Of a stretch of 34,315 bases of DNA, positions 15,531 through 24,005 are shown in pieces. The notes below the pieces were generated by a model. That model was not told where the DNA came from and ran no database searches. It was given only the letters and a program-made list of their open reading frames with translations. Positions within the stretch are counted from its first letter, which is position 1; the number at the start of each line of letters is the position of its first letter. The position numbers were made by a program, and so were the translations under genes. Origin of the DNA: an uncultured Mycoplasmatota bacterium (GTDB taxonomy: Bacteria > Bacillota_I > Bacilli_A > RF39 > UBA660); assembly GCA_900544625.1 (NCBI GenBank), contig UQVR01000013.1, positions 1-34,315 of the forward strand. The letters run 5' to 3'.

Positions 15531-16844
15531 TTATAAATTTCTTTTTATCAATTGATTTAACTCAACTGCATATTCCATTGGAAGTTCACTTTTAAATTCA
15601 TCAATAAAACCTAAAACAATTAACTCCGTTGCTCTTTCTTCTGGAATACCTCTACTCATCAAGTAAAATAATACATCATCACTAATTTTTGATACTGTTG
15701 CTTCATGTTCAATGTTACTTGTAACATTTCCAACTATATTCGTAGGTATTGTATCAGACATAGACTTATCATCTAGTATTAAACTATCACATTTTACCAT
15801 GGCATCACTATTTAAAGCGTTTTTCTTTATTTCAACCTTACCACGATATGTAGCATTTCCACCATTTCCTGCAATACTTTTAGAAACAATATTACTTTTT
15901 GTATTTTTTCCAATATGAATCATTCGAGCCCCACTATCTTGCTCTTGTCCACTCTTAGCAACACTAATTGTAATACATGTTCCCCTAGAATTATCGCCTT
16001 TTAAAACACAACAAGGATATTTCATAGTTACTTTGGAACCAATATTTCCATCAATCCATTCCATAACTCCAGATTCATCCACTAAAGCTCTTTTTGTAAC
16101 TAAATTATACACATTTGTTGCCCAATTTTGAACCGTTGAATATCTACATTTAGAATTTTTACCAACATAAATTTCCACAATTGCTGCATGCAAGCTCGAT
16201 TCACTATACGATGGTGCAGTACACCCCTCTACATAATGCAAACTAGAATTATCATCTACAATAATTAATGTTCTTTCAAATTGTCCCATATTTTTACTAT
16301 TTATTCTAAAATAACTTTGTAAAGGTCTATCAAGCACAGTATTTTTAGGAACATAAATAAATGAACCTCCACTAAACACTGCTGCATTTAAAGCTGCAAA
16401 TTTATTTTCAGTGAAAGATACAATCTTGCCAAAATATTTTTTAACTAAATCAGGATATTTTTTTATAGCATCTTCAATTGATGTAAATATTACATTTTTC
16501 TTTTCCAACTCTTCTATCATATTATGGTATATAACTTCACTTTCATATTGAACACCCATACCCCCAAAATGTTTTTCACTCTCTAAAACACCAACACTAT
16601 CAAGTTCATCTACAACTGGTTTTAAAATATTATTCCAATTATTCTCTAGCTTTTTATCTGCTTCATTATTTTTATAATAAATAACATCATCAAAATTTAA
16701 ATTAATTTCTGGACCAAACAGAGGCATCTTTTGTTCCACAAAAGATTTATATCCCTTTAACCTATAATCTAAAACCCAATCATTTTCATGTTTTATTTCA
16801 GATATTTTTTTTACTTTTTCTTCACTTAAACCAACAATTTCCAT
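15531..16844 (-). CDS. sufB: SufB, Fe-S cluster scaffold subunit
   Basis: SufB is the main scaffold protein of the SufBCD complex, on which Fe-S clusters are built. The 437-residue protein carries the right-handed beta-helix core and the characteristic C-terminal motifs CDSLILDDKSMSDTIP (proposed cluster-site Cys) and IEHEATVSKISDD...YLMSRGI. It is somewhat shorter than typical SufB (about 465) at the N-terminus. It starts 1 nt after the sufU stop and is the last SUF gene of csoR-sufC-sufD-sufU-sufB. No terminator hairpin is visible directly after it. Confidence 0.96.
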   Translation of the reverse strand: MEIVGLSEEKVKKISEIKHENDWVLDYRLKGYKSFVEQKMPLFGPEINLNFDDVIYYKNNEADKKLENNWNNILKPVVDELDSVGVLESEKHFGGMGVQYESEVIYHNMIEELEKKNVIFTSIEDAIKKYPDLVKKYFGKIVSFTENKFAALNAAVFSGGSFIYVPKNTVLDRPLQSYFRINSKNMGQFERTLIIVDDNSSLHYVEGCTAPSYSESSLHAAIVEIYVGKNSKCRYSTVQNWATNVYNLVTKRALVDESGVMEWIDGNIGSKVTMKYPCCVLKGDNSRGTCITISVAKSGQEQDSGARMIHIGKNTKSNIVSKSIAGNGGNATYRGKVEIKKNALNSDAMVKCDSLILDDKSMSDTIPTNIVGNVTSNIEHEATVSKISDDVLFYLMSRGIPEERATELIVLGFIDEFKSELPMEYAVELNQLIKRNL

Positions 16845-16845
16845 C

Positions 16846-17271
16846 TTACTTATCTACTCCATCAAGTATTTTAACAGCACTCTTACTTGATAAAAGTGCA
16901 CAATTCTTTCTAGCTGGTTGCATATATATTTCATCAAAAACATTAAGTTCTCCGAGAACTTCAGGATTATATTTTTCTTCATTAATCATATTTTGATAAT
17001 TACTTATTATTTCTTTTGCTTCTTCTACACTTTTGCCAATCAAACTTTTAACAATTATACTTGTTGCACTTGTACATATTGCACATGCTTCCCCATCAAA
17101 ACAAGCATCAACAACTTTACCACCTTCTATTTTCATCATTAAATCTATATTATCAATACATGAATCACTTCTTGTATTAGCTTTAACATAAGATTTATCT
17201 TCTTTTAAACCTCTATTCGTAGGGTGTTGATAATTATCAAGTATAATCTCTCTTTTAGTTTCTTTATCCAT
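16846..17271 (-). CDS. sufU: SufU, zinc-dependent sulfurtransferase
   Basis: SufU takes persulfide sulfur from the desulfurase SufS by a zinc-ligand swap and hands it to the scaffold. Zinc ligands expected for the family are visible: C38-x-D40 (DSCIDN), C63 (GEACAIC) and C124 (ARKNCALL). The length (141 aa) is normal. Its start overlaps the end of sufD (ATGGATAA), showing tight coupling. Oddly, sufS, which normally stands beside sufU, is missing from this operon. Confidence 0.95.
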   Translation of the reverse strand: MDKETKREIILDNYQHPTNRGLKEDKSYVKANTRSDSCIDNIDLMMKIEGGKVVDACFDGEACAICTSATSIIVKSLIGKSVEEAKEIISNYQNMINEEKYNPEVLGELNVFDEIYMQPARKNCALLSSKSAVKILDGVDK

Positions 17272-17845
17272 TAGACACCTCCATTATTTTATTCATAAAC
17301 TCCTTCACAATCATTTCTTCTTTATTACCATTACCAATTAACAATGCCTCCATCATTAATTTAGTAGCATCTATCTTACTTATACCTCTACTCATCAAAT
17401 AAAACATTTTATCTTTATTAAATTCTCCGATATATGCTGCATGCTTAGAAAATGTATCATAATTTCTAATAAGTAAATTAGGTTTTATCACTCCAACTCC
17501 ATTACTTAAATTAACTATTTGATTTTCTTCTAAGCAACTTACTTTATATGCTTCTTTTGGCACAATTCCTGTTACATCAAACTCTAACACACCATCTAGT
17601 ACATTAACACCATGACATATTACTTCACTACTCGTATTACCAAATTTGTGTTCCACCTTAACACTACACTTATTACTTTTATATCCCAATATGCCTAAGT
17701 GATATTTTACTTCAGCAAACTCTCCATTTAAATTAATATTTACAGAAACATTTTTATCCACAACATAATGATATATTTCTAATGTTTCATTTTCTTTTAT
17801 ATCAAAATTAATATTCTCATCATTAATATATATAACTTTATTCAT
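17264..17845 (-). CDS. sufD: SufD-like protein, short form
   Basis: A 193-residue member of the SufB/SufD family, under half of the usual SufD length. What remains is part of the beta-helix core and the C-terminal helical region (SKHAAYIGEFNKDKMFYLMSRG, split around residue 150), which in SufD contacts SufC and SufB. No frameshift is seen: the gene is intact, starts with ATG overlapping the sufC stop (ATGAATAA) and ends overlapping sufU, so it looks like a functional reduced form rather than a pseudogene. It would replace full-length SufD in the SufBCD complex. Confidence 0.85.
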   Translation of the reverse strand: MNKVIYINDENINFDIKENETLEIYHYVVDKNVSVNINLNGEFAEVKYHLGILGYKSNKCSVKVEHKFGNTSSEVICHGVNVLDGVLEFDVTGIVPKEAYKVSCLEENQIVNLSNGVGVIKPNLLIRNYDTFSKHAAYIGEFNKDKMFYLMSRGISKIDATKLMMEALLIGNGNKEEMIVKEFMNKIMEVSNG

Positions 17846-18569
17846 TATAACCTACTTGTTCAGTTTCTAATGCCAAAGACATATCACCAGTTTTAACGAT
17901 TTTGCCATTTTTCATAATATGAACATAATCTGGTTTAATAGCTTCAAGTATCCTTGGATAATGTGTAATAATAAGGATTGATGTATCAGGAAACTTATTT
18001 TTATACTCATTTATATTTTCACAAACTATTTTTAAGGAATCAACATCTAACCCAGAGTCAATTTCATCTAAAATAATAAGTTTAGGTTTTAATATCTTTA
18101 TTTGTAACACTTCATTTTTCTTTTTTTCCCCACCAGAAAAACCTACGTTTACATCTCTATGAATCATATCACGAGAAAAATTTAAATCATCTAAAGATTT
18201 ATTTACCTCACTAATAAACTTAAAATAATCAATATGATTATCAGTTTGTTCTTCATAAGCATTTTTTAAAAATTCACTATTTGTTACACCATCAACCATT
18301 GTTGGATCTTGCATTGCCAAAAATATCCCTGCTTTAGCTCTTTCATCTACACTTAACTCATTTAATCTTACATCATTAAATATAATATCTCCATCTAAAA
18401 CATTAAAAAGAAAGTGTCCCATTATTGCTTTAGAAAGTGTAGATTTTCCTGTTCCATTTGGCCCCATTATTGCATGTATTTCTCCATCTTTAATTTCTAA
18501 ATCTAATCCATCTAAAATCTTTTTATCCTCATTCTTTAAACTAACAACTAAATTTTTTATACTTAACAT
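17838..18569 (-). CDS. sufC: SufC, Fe-S assembly ATPase
   Basis: The ABC ATPase that drives SufBCD rearrangement. Walker A GPNGTGKST, Q-loop MQDP, signature VGFSGGEKKKNEVLQ (the SufC-type FSGGEKKRxE), Walker B LIILDEIDSGLD and the H-loop THYPR are all present. The frame is open to GTG at 18578, but AGGTGG fits the ATG at 18569, giving 243 residues. It is the first SUF gene, 10 nt after the csoR-like gene. Confidence 0.96.
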   Translation of the reverse strand: MLSIKNLVVSLKNEDKKILDGLDLEIKDGEIHAIMGPNGTGKSTLSKAIMGHFLFNVLDGDIIFNDVRLNELSVDERAKAGIFLAMQDPTMVDGVTNSEFLKNAYEEQTDNHIDYFKFISEVNKSLDDLNFSRDMIHRDVNVGFSGGEKKKNEVLQIKILKPKLIILDEIDSGLDVDSLKIVCENINEYKNKFPDTSILIITHYPRILEAIKPDYVHIMKNGKIVKTGDMSLALETEQVGYNE

Positions 18570-18579
18570 ATTTACCACC

Positions 18580-18882
18580 TTACTTATTTATCTTTTCAAC
18601 TAATGTTATTACTTCATCAATTATTTCTAAATTATTATTTTTTATATTATCAACCATACAACTTTTCATATGACTTGTTAAAATATTATTACCTAGACTT
18701 TTTAAAGAATGCATTGATGCCGATAGTTGCATTATTACTTCACTACAATATCTATCATCTTCCACCATTTGCTTTATTCCTCGAATCTGTCCTTCGATAA
18801 CATTTAATCTTTTTATAATATTTTTCTTTTCTTCACAACTTCTATGTTTATTTTTCTTACACATTTTACATACTTCATGCAT
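18580..18882 (-). CDS. csoR: CsoR-family metal-sensing repressor
   Basis: A 100-residue all-helical DUF156 repressor. C46, H71 and C75 match the Cys-x24-His-x3-Cys spacing of Cu(I)-sensing CsoR; persulfide sensors (CstR) lack the His. An extra Cys-rich N-terminus (CKMCKKNKHRSC) precedes the core. The frame is open from 18903, but that lies in the -10 box. The ATG at 18882 with GGTGGAAG is therefore the start. It heads the SUF operon, an uncommon place for CsoR, and its own promoter carries a CsoR-type operator. Its likely job is to release SUF expression when copper (or another thiophilic stress) damages Fe-S clusters. Confidence 0.88.
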   Translation of the reverse strand: MHEVCKMCKKNKHRSCEEKKNIIKRLNVIEGQIRGIKQMVEDDRYCSEVIMQLSASMHSLKSLGNNILTSHMKSCMVDNIKNNNLEIIDEVITLVEKINK

Positions 18883-18901
18883 ACTTCTTCCACCCAAAAG
18901 C

Positions 18902-18931
18902 ATTATACACCCTAGGGGGGTATAATGTAAA
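18902..18931 (-). promoter_or_regulatory. Promoter of csoR-suf with an embedded CsoR-type operator
   Basis: On the minus strand -35 TTTACA (18926-18931), 18-nt spacer, -10 TATAAT (18902-18907). The spacer is filled by the pseudo-palindrome TATAC-A-CCC-TAG-GGG-G-GTATA (plus strand 18904-18924). This is the AT-flanked G-tract/C-tract form known for CsoR operators, so bound repressor would cover the spacer. Confidence 0.85.
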
Positions 18932-18945
18932 GATTTTTTAACAAC

Positions 18946-18973
18946 AAAAAAAGTTCGTAAAAACGAACTTTTT
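18946..18973 (-). terminator. Terminator of the 106-aa gene
   Basis: AAAAAGTTCG (18948-18957) and CGAACTTTTT (18964-18973) form a 10-bp stem. A T-run follows on the minus strand. Confidence 0.85.
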
Positions 18974-19292
18974 ATCTTGAAGAACCATAATTTCTACTAT
19001 TTTCAAATTGTAAATATTCAGCATCACTAGCTATAGCTCTAACAATCTTGTTTCTTGTCCAAACTTCACTTTCTTTTTTATTAACAATTCCAACCACATA
19101 CATATTTCTTAAAGGAACTTTAAATTGTTCCAAAGCGATTTTTATAGCTTGCATCATATAATCCGTCTCCTCTTGTTTAACAAAAAAGTCAAACCCTAAA
19201 AAATCAGGTCCTCCACAACGAACATCAACTGGATCATTTACTACACAATCAACAGATATATGAGAACAAGAAATCATTTTTTCATTTTTCAT
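18972..19292 (-). CDS. Hypothetical protein, 106 aa, Cys-rich N-terminus
   Basis: A soluble protein with CSHISVDC...VRCGG near the N-terminus (three Cys and one His within about 20 residues, possibly a metal site) and a mixed alpha/beta remainder (MYVVGIVNKKESE, TRNKIVRAIASDAE). I do not recognise the family. The frame is open to 19325, but AAGGAGG lies 10 nt before the ATG at 19292, and a promoter (TTGTTT-N17-TATTAT on the minus strand, around 19315-19345) covers the longer start. Single-gene unit with its own terminator. Confidence 0.7.
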   Translation of the reverse strand: MKNEKMISCSHISVDCVVNDPVDVRCGGPDFLGFDFFVKQEETDYMMQAIKIALEQFKVPLRNMYVVGIVNKKESEVWTRNKIVRAIASDAEYLQFENSRNYGSSR

Positions 19293-19363
19293 AACCAAAA
19301 TCCTCCTTGCGCTATATAATAGCACAAATTAAAATTTAAAACAAGATTTTTACAAACCTTCAC

Positions 19364-19392
19364 TTGCATAAATAAATATTATCTTGTATAAT
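19364..19392 (+). promoter_or_regulatory. Promoter of tRNA-Thr(GGT)
   Basis: TTGCAT (19364-19369), 17-nt spacer, TATAAT (19387-19392), 8 nt before the tRNA. Confidence 0.85.
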
Positions 19393-19400
19393 TTAGTTGT

Positions 19401-19474
19401 GCCGCTATAGTATAATGGTATTACAAATCCATGGTAAGGATTAAATCAGTGTTCAATTCACTGTTGCGGCACCA
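19401..19474 (+). tRNA. tRNA-Thr(GGT)
   Basis: T-stem CAGTG/CACTG with loop TTCAATT, anticodon stem AATCC/GGATT with loop ATGGTAA (T33, anticodon GGT), CCA encoded. The acceptor GCCGCTA/TTGCGGC has a T-T mismatch at 6-67, and position 32 is A. G1-C72 and C2-G71 agree with Thr identity. The D-arm (GTA...TAC) is minimal. Confidence 0.85.
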
Positions 19475-19486
19475 TTTAGAGATTTA

Positions 19487-19509
19487 AGTCCGTATCTACG
19501 GGCTTTTTT
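19487..19509 (+). terminator. Terminator of tRNA-Thr
   Basis: AGTCCGTA and TACGGGCT pair (one T-G wobble), followed by TTTTTT. Confidence 0.8.
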
Positions 19510-19584
19510 AAATTTCTAAAAACCAATTGAAATAAATGGATTTTTAGTCATAAATTTGTTAAAATATATTTGGAAGTGATTTTC

Positions 19585-21021
19585 ATGTACATAAATAAGA
19601 TTATTGAACTTTTACAAAAATATATAAATGATTACGAAGCAAAAAAATATGAACTAGAAGTTTTAAAAACAAAAAAACAACTTTACGAAGAACTTATTCC
19701 TCTACTAGAAAATAAAACAGAACTAAATGATAACAAATTATTTATAAGCGTTCTACTTAGTAGTATATATAATAATGAAGAATATAATATAGAATTCTAT
19801 AAAGCTTTATATTTATATAATCAAAATGATGTAAAGCATTTTGATTATTTTAGTACTAAAATAAAGCATCAATACAAAAACACGGTTGAAAAAACCATGG
19901 CTTTAAAAAAACAAATACAAAACGCATATTACAGATTTTCAACAGCAAAAAAAGTACGCTTTCCTCTTCAAAAAAGAAAACCATTATTTGATCAAAACTT
20001 TACTTTCAAAAATATTCAAGCAATAATTTCTTACTATGCCACAATGGGAGAAATTTCTGAAAAAGATGAAGTTTTACTTAACAATGAGTTAGAATTTTAC
20101 AACAATAATATTATACCAACACAAAATCAAGAAAAAGAATACAAAACTAAAGAGTATAATGAAGTTCCAAATATTTTAGATAGTGGTTTTGAAATGTTTG
20201 ATCTAATTGAAGTTAATTCCAACAGATTAGAAACAATAAATAGTTATGTTAATGATTTAAAATCATATATTTGCCAACTTAATATTGATGAAATAATACC
20301 AGTTATTGAGTCTTATCAAAAATACAATTTAGAAACCAATGAGTACAATTATATTGTCAATGAGATATTAAAAATGTTTTTATTCGAAGCATTAGATTAT
20401 TATAAAATTCTTCTTGATATAAGTATATATAGAGACAAAGAATCAAGGCATGAAGCAATTGAAATATATAATGAATACTTAGATAAATACCTATTAATAA
20501 GGGATTACTACAATAAAATTACAGACATAGAATTAAATGATGAAGTTGAAAATTTAGAGGAACCTGAAGAATCTGATGAACCAATAGATGCAATAAATCC
20601 ACGCCGATTAATATTCTCTCACCCAGCTAGTAATCCGACAAAATCTAGATTAATTGATGATTTAAAAGATATACCAGAAGAATACTATAATTCAGTAAAA
20701 AATATACTTTTAAAATTTATAGCTTATAAAAAAAGACCAAAAGGATTTAATAACGATAAATATAAAAATGGTTTTGTAGAATTAAAAGAAGGGCCAATAA
20801 GAATCATCATGAAACATATTAGTAATAATATTTATTGTGTAATGGGAGTATTTGTAAAAAAATCTAATAATGACATAAAAGCGTACAGAACTATGGTTAT
20901 AAGAACCATTACAGATATAATAACAAAAGAAAAAGAAAATCAAGAATTAGCCTTAGGTGAATTAACAATGCAAGAACTAGCTAAAATAGTTGTAGAAAAA
21001 GCCAGAAAAGGAACAAGATAA
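19585..21021 (+). CDS. Unknown 478-aa protein with possible RelE-like C-terminal domain
   Basis: The start is ATG at 19585 with GGAAGTG 7-8 nt before it; the frame is open from a TTG at 19570. The first 330 or so residues are strongly helical and charged, with no membrane segment, and not recognisable. An acidic linker (NLEEPEESDEPIDAIN) follows. The last 120 residues include LKFIAYKKRPKG, then FVELKEGPIRIIMKHI and CVMGVFVKKSN. This strand pattern of 'G-x-x-x-L-x-x-G-x-x-R-I' followed by 'V-x-x-F-x-K-K' resembles RelE/HigB-type toxins. No antitoxin gene lies beside it. The RelE assignment is by eye only. Single-gene unit with its own terminator. Confidence 0.6.
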   Translation: MYINKIIELLQKYINDYEAKKYELEVLKTKKQLYEELIPLLENKTELNDNKLFISVLLSSIYNNEEYNIEFYKALYLYNQNDVKHFDYFSTKIKHQYKNTVEKTMALKKQIQNAYYRFSTAKKVRFPLQKRKPLFDQNFTFKNIQAIISYYATMGEISEKDEVLLNNELEFYNNNIIPTQNQEKEYKTKEYNEVPNILDSGFEMFDLIEVNSNRLETINSYVNDLKSYICQLNIDEIIPVIESYQKYNLETNEYNYIVNEILKMFLFEALDYYKILLDISIYRDKESRHEAIEIYNEYLDKYLLIRDYYNKITDIELNDEVENLEEPEESDEPIDAINPRRLIFSHPASNPTKSRLIDDLKDIPEEYYNSVKNILLKFIAYKKRPKGFNNDKYKNGFVELKEGPIRIIMKHISNNIYCVMGVFVKKSNNDIKAYRTMVIRTITDIITKEKENQELALGELTMQELAKIVVEKARKGTR

Positions 21022-21030
21022 CACAACTAA

Positions 21031-21060
21031 AAAGGAAACTCAATCGTTTCCTATTTTTTA
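21031..21060. terminator. Terminator after the 478-aa gene
   Basis: GGAAAC (21034-21039) and GTTTCC (21046-21051) with a 6-nt loop and a T-rich tail. It overlaps the end of the convergent gene at 21051. Confidence 0.75.
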
Positions 21061-22040
21061 TACATTTCTTTAGCTTTTTCCATATTTTCTTTAGAATAAC
21101 CAGCTAAGACATTAGGCACTTTATTAATTATATCTTGATATAATTCTTCAAAAGAAGCTTTATTTTTCTTACCCCATGTATTTACTACAGCTACTACATT
21201 ACTTTTACCATTATTAGTTACAACATAAATACTTTTACTAGTTGTAATACCATTTTGTTTAGTTATAAATGGATATACCCACACAATATCATTTAATTCA
21301 ATTAATTTAACACCACCAGCATAACTAAGTAAATATCTATCAGTTAAATAAACTTTACATTTCTTATTATGAATTCCTTTACCACTATTTACATCTTCTT
21401 CTATTTTTTCAAGTTCTCTTCCATATTCTTCCAATATTTTTTTACTTTTTTTATTTCTAACAAAATAAACTACTATTAAAATTAATCCACTTAATGAAAA
21501 AACACCAAATAATATTAAAGCAAATATCCCTTCTTCTTTATTATCCCATGTTGTATCAAGATAATTTTCTCCTACTACACTTTTAAGCTCATCAATTGTA
21601 TAAGTATTACCATCTTCATCTTTCAAAAATTCTTGTAAATATTTAAACACTTCTGTATCACTTTTTGATACATTTCCATAAACCATCACTGGATTAGGTT
21701 TTTCTATTTCAGTTTCACTCAAAGTATATTCTTGTATTTTTCTTAAACTTTCTAAACCACTTTTATCAAGTACAATTATAAAAGGATTATCATTTTCATC
21801 AAAAGCTATATAATAATCTTTTTCTTTACCATCCAAAGTTTCCGTAGCAAAAGCACTATCAAGTAAACTAACATTTAATTTAGCATAAACATTTTCACTA
21901 GTATTTTTAGTTAAAACTTCATATTCTGCATTAACTTCACCAGAATATATAAGAAGACCTAACCCCATAAATACTACAAATAAAATAATACCTATAACAA
22001 GCATGCTTTTATGTCCTTTAATATTTTTATAAACATTCAT
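21051..22040 (-). CDS. Two-TM membrane protein, DUF6709-like
   Basis: A 329-residue protein with two membrane helices (about 12-32 and 171-194), an extracellular domain of about 140 residues between them, and a cytoplasmic C-terminal domain. The latter has the pattern CKVYLTDRYLLSY...LIELNDIVWVYPF...KSIYVVTNNG, a beta-rich PH-like arrangement. From memory this resembles DUF6709-type proteins of Bacillota; the function is unknown. It lies 59 nt downstream of the sensor kinase on the same strand, but whether it belongs to that operon is unclear. Confidence 0.65.
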   Translation of the reverse strand: MNVYKNIKGHKSMLVIGIILFVVFMGLGLLIYSGEVNAEYEVLTKNTSENVYAKLNVSLLDSAFATETLDGKEKDYYIAFDENDNPFIIVLDKSGLESLRKIQEYTLSETEIEKPNPVMVYGNVSKSDTEVFKYLQEFLKDEDGNTYTIDELKSVVGENYLDTTWDNKEEGIFALILFGVFSLSGLILIVVYFVRNKKSKKILEEYGRELEKIEEDVNSGKGIHNKKCKVYLTDRYLLSYAGGVKLIELNDIVWVYPFITKQNGITTSKSIYVVTNNGKSNVVAVVNTWGKKNKASFEELYQDIINKVPNVLAGYSKENMEKAKEMYKK

Positions 22041-22099
22041 AATTTAAACACTCACTTTCATAACAACATTATACTTTTTTTAAACATTTAAGTAAACAA

Positions 22100-23272
22100 T
22101 TATTTATAATATCTAATACTAAATTTAGTACCATTATTACTACTTACCCTAATTGTTCCATTATCTCTTTCTATTATTTCTTTAGCTAAAGAAAGTCCAA
22201 TACCAAAATTATTACTATTATTATTTTTCTTATAAAATCTATCAAATATATGCTTCATATCTTCATTACATATACCTTTCCCGTTATCAATTATATCAAT
22301 GCTTACATACATTCCATTATCTTTATAATTTACATAAATATCTCCATTATCTTTACTATACTCAATTCCATTTTTTAATATATTAGTTATTGCTTCACAT
22401 TCCCATTTGTAATCTCCATCAAAAGCTACATCACTTTTACCACTTACATGAATATTTATATTTTTAAGTTCTCTTAATATATCAACATTTTTTAAAACAT
22501 CAAATAACAAATCTTTAACAATTATTTTTCTTTTTTCAAAAACCACTACATTTGCATCAAATCTTGATAATTTTAGCATTGCAATAATTAAAAAATTAAT
22601 ATTTTCAATCTGTATTCTTATATCATTTAAATATTCTTTTTGCTTTTCTTTACTAACATGTTCTTCAAGTAATGTATCAATCATAATCATAATTGATGTA
22701 AGGGGTGTCTTTAATTGATGAGATATATTAGCTAAATTATCCTTTATTTTAATTTTTTCTTTATTTTCTTTAGCATATAAGCTTTTTAAACTAACTGTAG
22801 TGGTATATACTTCATTTTTTAAAATAGATAAATCTCCTTCAATATTATCAATTATTTCTAAATCATATATTCCATCATTTATTCTTTTCAAATAATTCGT
22901 AATATTATCTATCTCTTTATATCTTTTTTTCTTATCAATTACATATAGAGCAATACATAATCCTCCGAAAACTCCAAACAATATTACATTAATAACAATA
23001 TTTTTATAAAAAGAATCATTCATCTTACTTAAATAATTTATATCACTACCAGTAAATCCATATTTTTTTAATATTTCATTATTATCTTTATTACTTCCAT
23101 TAACTATCTTAATTAATTCTTCTTCATTTACATTTGGATAATTTTTACTTACCTCAGTAACTATACTACCCACAAAATCATTTATTACTTTACTATATTT
23201 ATAATAATCAATATAACTAATTAACATTATTAAACATAAACTACCTAAAAACCATAAACTAATTTTTTTCAT
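22100..23272 (-). CDS. Sensor histidine kinase
   Basis: A 390-residue membrane kinase: TM1 (4-22), an extracellular sensor of about 68 residues, TM2 (91-112), a HAMP-like linker, the H-box with H185 (ISHQLKTPLTSI), N-box (TNILKNGIEYS) and G-boxes (DNGKGI, FGIGLSLAKEI). The start overlaps the response-regulator stop by 4 nt (ATGA), so the two are translationally coupled. The extracellular domain is larger than that of intramembrane-sensing BceS-type kinases, so direct ligand sensing is possible. It is presumably partnered with the ABC transporter upstream. Confidence 0.93.
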   Translation of the reverse strand: MKKISLWFLGSLCLIMLISYIDYYKYSKVINDFVGSIVTEVSKNYPNVNEEELIKIVNGSNKDNNEILKKYGFTGSDINYLSKMNDSFYKNIVINVILFGVFGGLCIALYVIDKKKRYKEIDNITNYLKRINDGIYDLEIIDNIEGDLSILKNEVYTTTVSLKSLYAKENKEKIKIKDNLANISHQLKTPLTSIMIMIDTLLEEHVSKEKQKEYLNDIRIQIENINFLIIAMLKLSRFDANVVVFEKRKIIVKDLLFDVLKNVDILRELKNINIHVSGKSDVAFDGDYKWECEAITNILKNGIEYSKDNGDIYVNYKDNGMYVSIDIIDNGKGICNEDMKHIFDRFYKKNNNSNNFGIGLSLAKEIIERDNGTIRVSSNNGTKFSIRYYK

Positions 23273-23910
23273 AAATCAATCCTATACCCTATACCTTTAA
23301 TTGTTTTTATTATATCTTCGCAACCAATCTTTTCTCTAATTCTTTTTATATACACACTTAAAGTATTATCATTGACAAATTTTCCTGACACATCCCAAAT
23401 TTTATCTATAATCATATCTCTCGTTACTATTATTCCATTATTTTCAAGTAAAAAAAACAATAACTTTAATTCTAATCCAGTTAAAATAATTTCTTGATCA
23501 TCCTTATATACTCTATAACTATCCATATCAAATATTATATTTTTATACATTTTAATATTATTTTTCTTATTTCTTTTAATAATATTATTTATTCTTGATA
23601 ATAGTTCTTTTGACCTAAAAGGTTTTATAATATAATCTTCTACCCCAAGATCTAATGATGTTACAACATCTTCTTCTTCATCCTTAGCACTTAATACCAG
23701 CGTTGGAACATCTACATAATTTTTAAAAAAGTCTAAACCATTTCCATCTGGCAACATCACATCCAGAATTACTAAATCATAATTATTACTTACTTTTTCT
23801 TTTGCATCTTTAATTGTACTGGCAACGCTAACATCATAATTATGCTCTTCAAGTAAAAACTTAATGGCTTTTACAATCATTTCACTATCTTCAACTAAAA
23901 GTATTTTCAT
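23269..23910 (-). CDS. OmpR-family response regulator
   Basis: A 213-residue regulator with a receiver domain (phospho-acceptor D50 in LVILDVMLPDGNG, K in YIIKPF) and a C-terminal winged helix (GLELKLLFFLLEN...LSVYIKRIREKIG...IKGIGYRI). The Shine-Dalgarno is GAGGTG. It is the first gene after a hairpin terminator that follows the permease gene, so its expression may rely on read-through from the transporter operon or on a promoter I cannot place. Likely targets are the transporter genes, possibly at the inverted repeat 27268-27289. Confidence 0.93.
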   Translation of the reverse strand: MKILLVEDSEMIVKAIKFLLEEHNYDVSVASTIKDAKEKVSNNYDLVILDVMLPDGNGLDFFKNYVDVPTLVLSAKDEEEDVVTSLDLGVEDYIIKPFRSKELLSRINNIIKRNKKNNIKMYKNIIFDMDSYRVYKDDQEIILTGLELKLLFFLLENNGIIVTRDMIIDKIWDVSGKFVNDNTLSVYIKRIREKIGCEDIIKTIKGIGYRIDL

Positions 23911-23934
23911 ACATACACCTCACATTCTAACAAC

Positions 23935-23965
23935 AAAAAGGTATCACTTCTATATAAATGATACC
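23935..23965 (-). terminator. Hairpin terminator between permease and response regulator
   Basis: GGTATCA (23940-23946) and TGATACC (23959-23965) form a 7-bp stem. On the minus strand TTTTTG follows immediately. The response regulator starts only 25 nt further on. Confidence 0.75.
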
Positions 23966-24005
23966 ATTATTTTTAGTTTAAATCAAATCTATTTATTCGC
24001 ACAAA

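Noticed and set aside
17264..17845. SufD as a frameshifted pseudogene
   Set aside because: Start and stop overlap the neighbouring genes exactly as in a working operon, and the C-terminal motifs are intact.
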